Assembly (NCBI GenBank): GCA_029335935.2
Contig: JARJMV020000291.1
Coordinates: forward strand, 1 to 6,047
Reading direction: 5' to 3'
Source of the DNA: a bacterium
Lineage (GTDB): Bacteria > Armatimonadota > Fimbriimonadia > Fimbriimonadales > GBS-DC
DNA: 6,047 nt
The position numbers and the translations under genes were made by a program. Positions 5,818 to 6,047 of the stretch are shown one piece after another. How positions within the stretch are numbered: the first letter of the stretch is position 1; every line of letters starts with the position of its first letter. The notes beneath the pieces are model-generated. The model was given only the letters and a program-made list of their open reading frames with translations, did not search any database and was not told the origin of the DNA.

Positions 5818-6047
5818 TAGCGTCGGCGTCCCCGCCGACGAATGGCGCTTGGACAAGAATGTCCAAGCCACTGTAGCGTCGGCGTCCCCGCCGACAAACC
5901 GCGCTTGGACAAGACTGTCCAAGCCACTGTAGCGTAGCGTCGGCGTCCCCGCCGACGAATGGCGCTTGGACAAGAAAGTCCAAGCCACTGGGGCGTAGCG
6001 TCGGCGTCCCCGCCGACGAATGGCGCTTGGACAGGAATGTCCAAGCC
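5818..6047. repeat. Tandem array of double-hairpin repeats, at least four units
   Basis: Four near-identical units begin at about 5818, 5873, 5929 and 5990; the fourth is cut by the window edge. Core spacing is 56, 61 and 61 bases. Units 3 and 4 carry an extra AGCGT or similar just before the core. Each unit has stem 1, CGTCGGCG-TCCC-CGCCGACG (8 bp, 7 bp in unit 2), then a short linker, then stem 2, GCTTGGACA-AGAA-TGTCCAAGC (9 bp, 8 bp in unit 3), ending CCACTG. Changes fall mainly in the loop of stem 2 (AGAA, AGAC, AGAAA-type, GGAA) and in the linker of unit 2. Conserved stems with variable loops indicate constraint on structure or recent duplication. They resemble REP/MITE-like or RNA-structure elements. 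Minus-strand reading frames of about 90 codons across the array are artefacts of the repeat. Confidence 0.9.

Noticed and set aside
5705..6044. Minus-strand open frames of about 91-95 codons over the repeats
   Set aside because: Their sequence simply repeats the translated repeat unit (for example SKRHSSAGTPTL), a known kind of false gene.
5818..6047. CRISPR array
   Set aside because: Units are contiguous, with no unique spacers between identical repeats, and each unit has two palindromes; no cas genes are seen.

Overview
The window is GC-rich bacterial DNA, roughly 60% by eye, with Shine-Dalgarno-led genes and clear TATAAT-type promoter elements. A LeuT-like transporter, a divergent copper-amine-oxidase-like protein and a tail of GTCGGCG/CGCCGAC double-hairpin repeats suggest a thermophilic or hot-spring-type bacterium, perhaps Armatimonadota. 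That placement is an impression from memory, not a demonstrated fact.

Layout. Bases 1-186 (minus strand) hold the first 62 codons of a membrane-anchored protein that runs off the left edge; the visible part looks like the N-terminal anchor of a sensor-type protein. Bases 187-268 form a short divergent promoter region. There, a plus-strand TATAAT sits so close to the next ATG that the transcript is probably leaderless, and a minus-strand promoter overlaps it. Bases 269-718 (plus) encode a 149-residue protein of unknown function with an SH3-like N-terminus and a basic tail. Bases 719-1021 are non-coding: a perfect 10-bp hairpin, a TATACT promoter element and a structured leader.

From 1022 to 5772 four plus-strand genes form a likely operon: a 567-residue divergent copper-amine-oxidase-like protein, a Gfo/Idh/MocA-family NAD(P)-dependent oxidoreductase, a close LeuT-type sodium-dependent amino acid/amine transporter, and a 37-residue single-helix protein. 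The last overlaps the transporter stop codon by four bases (ATGA) and resembles the MetS small subunit of such transporters. Gaps are 40 and 59 bases, with no terminator seen between genes. The arrangement suggests uptake and oxidative processing of one small amine, amino acid or derivative, but no substrate can be named.

From 5818 to the right edge lie four units of a tandem repeat of about 56-61 bp. Each unit encodes two strong stem-loops.

The points most worth following up are the altered cofactor and copper-ligand positions in the amine-oxidase-like protein and its link to the two-component transporter, the methionine substitutions in the transporter pocket, the 37-residue overlapping gene, the leaderless/divergent promoter knot, and the double-hairpin repeat array.
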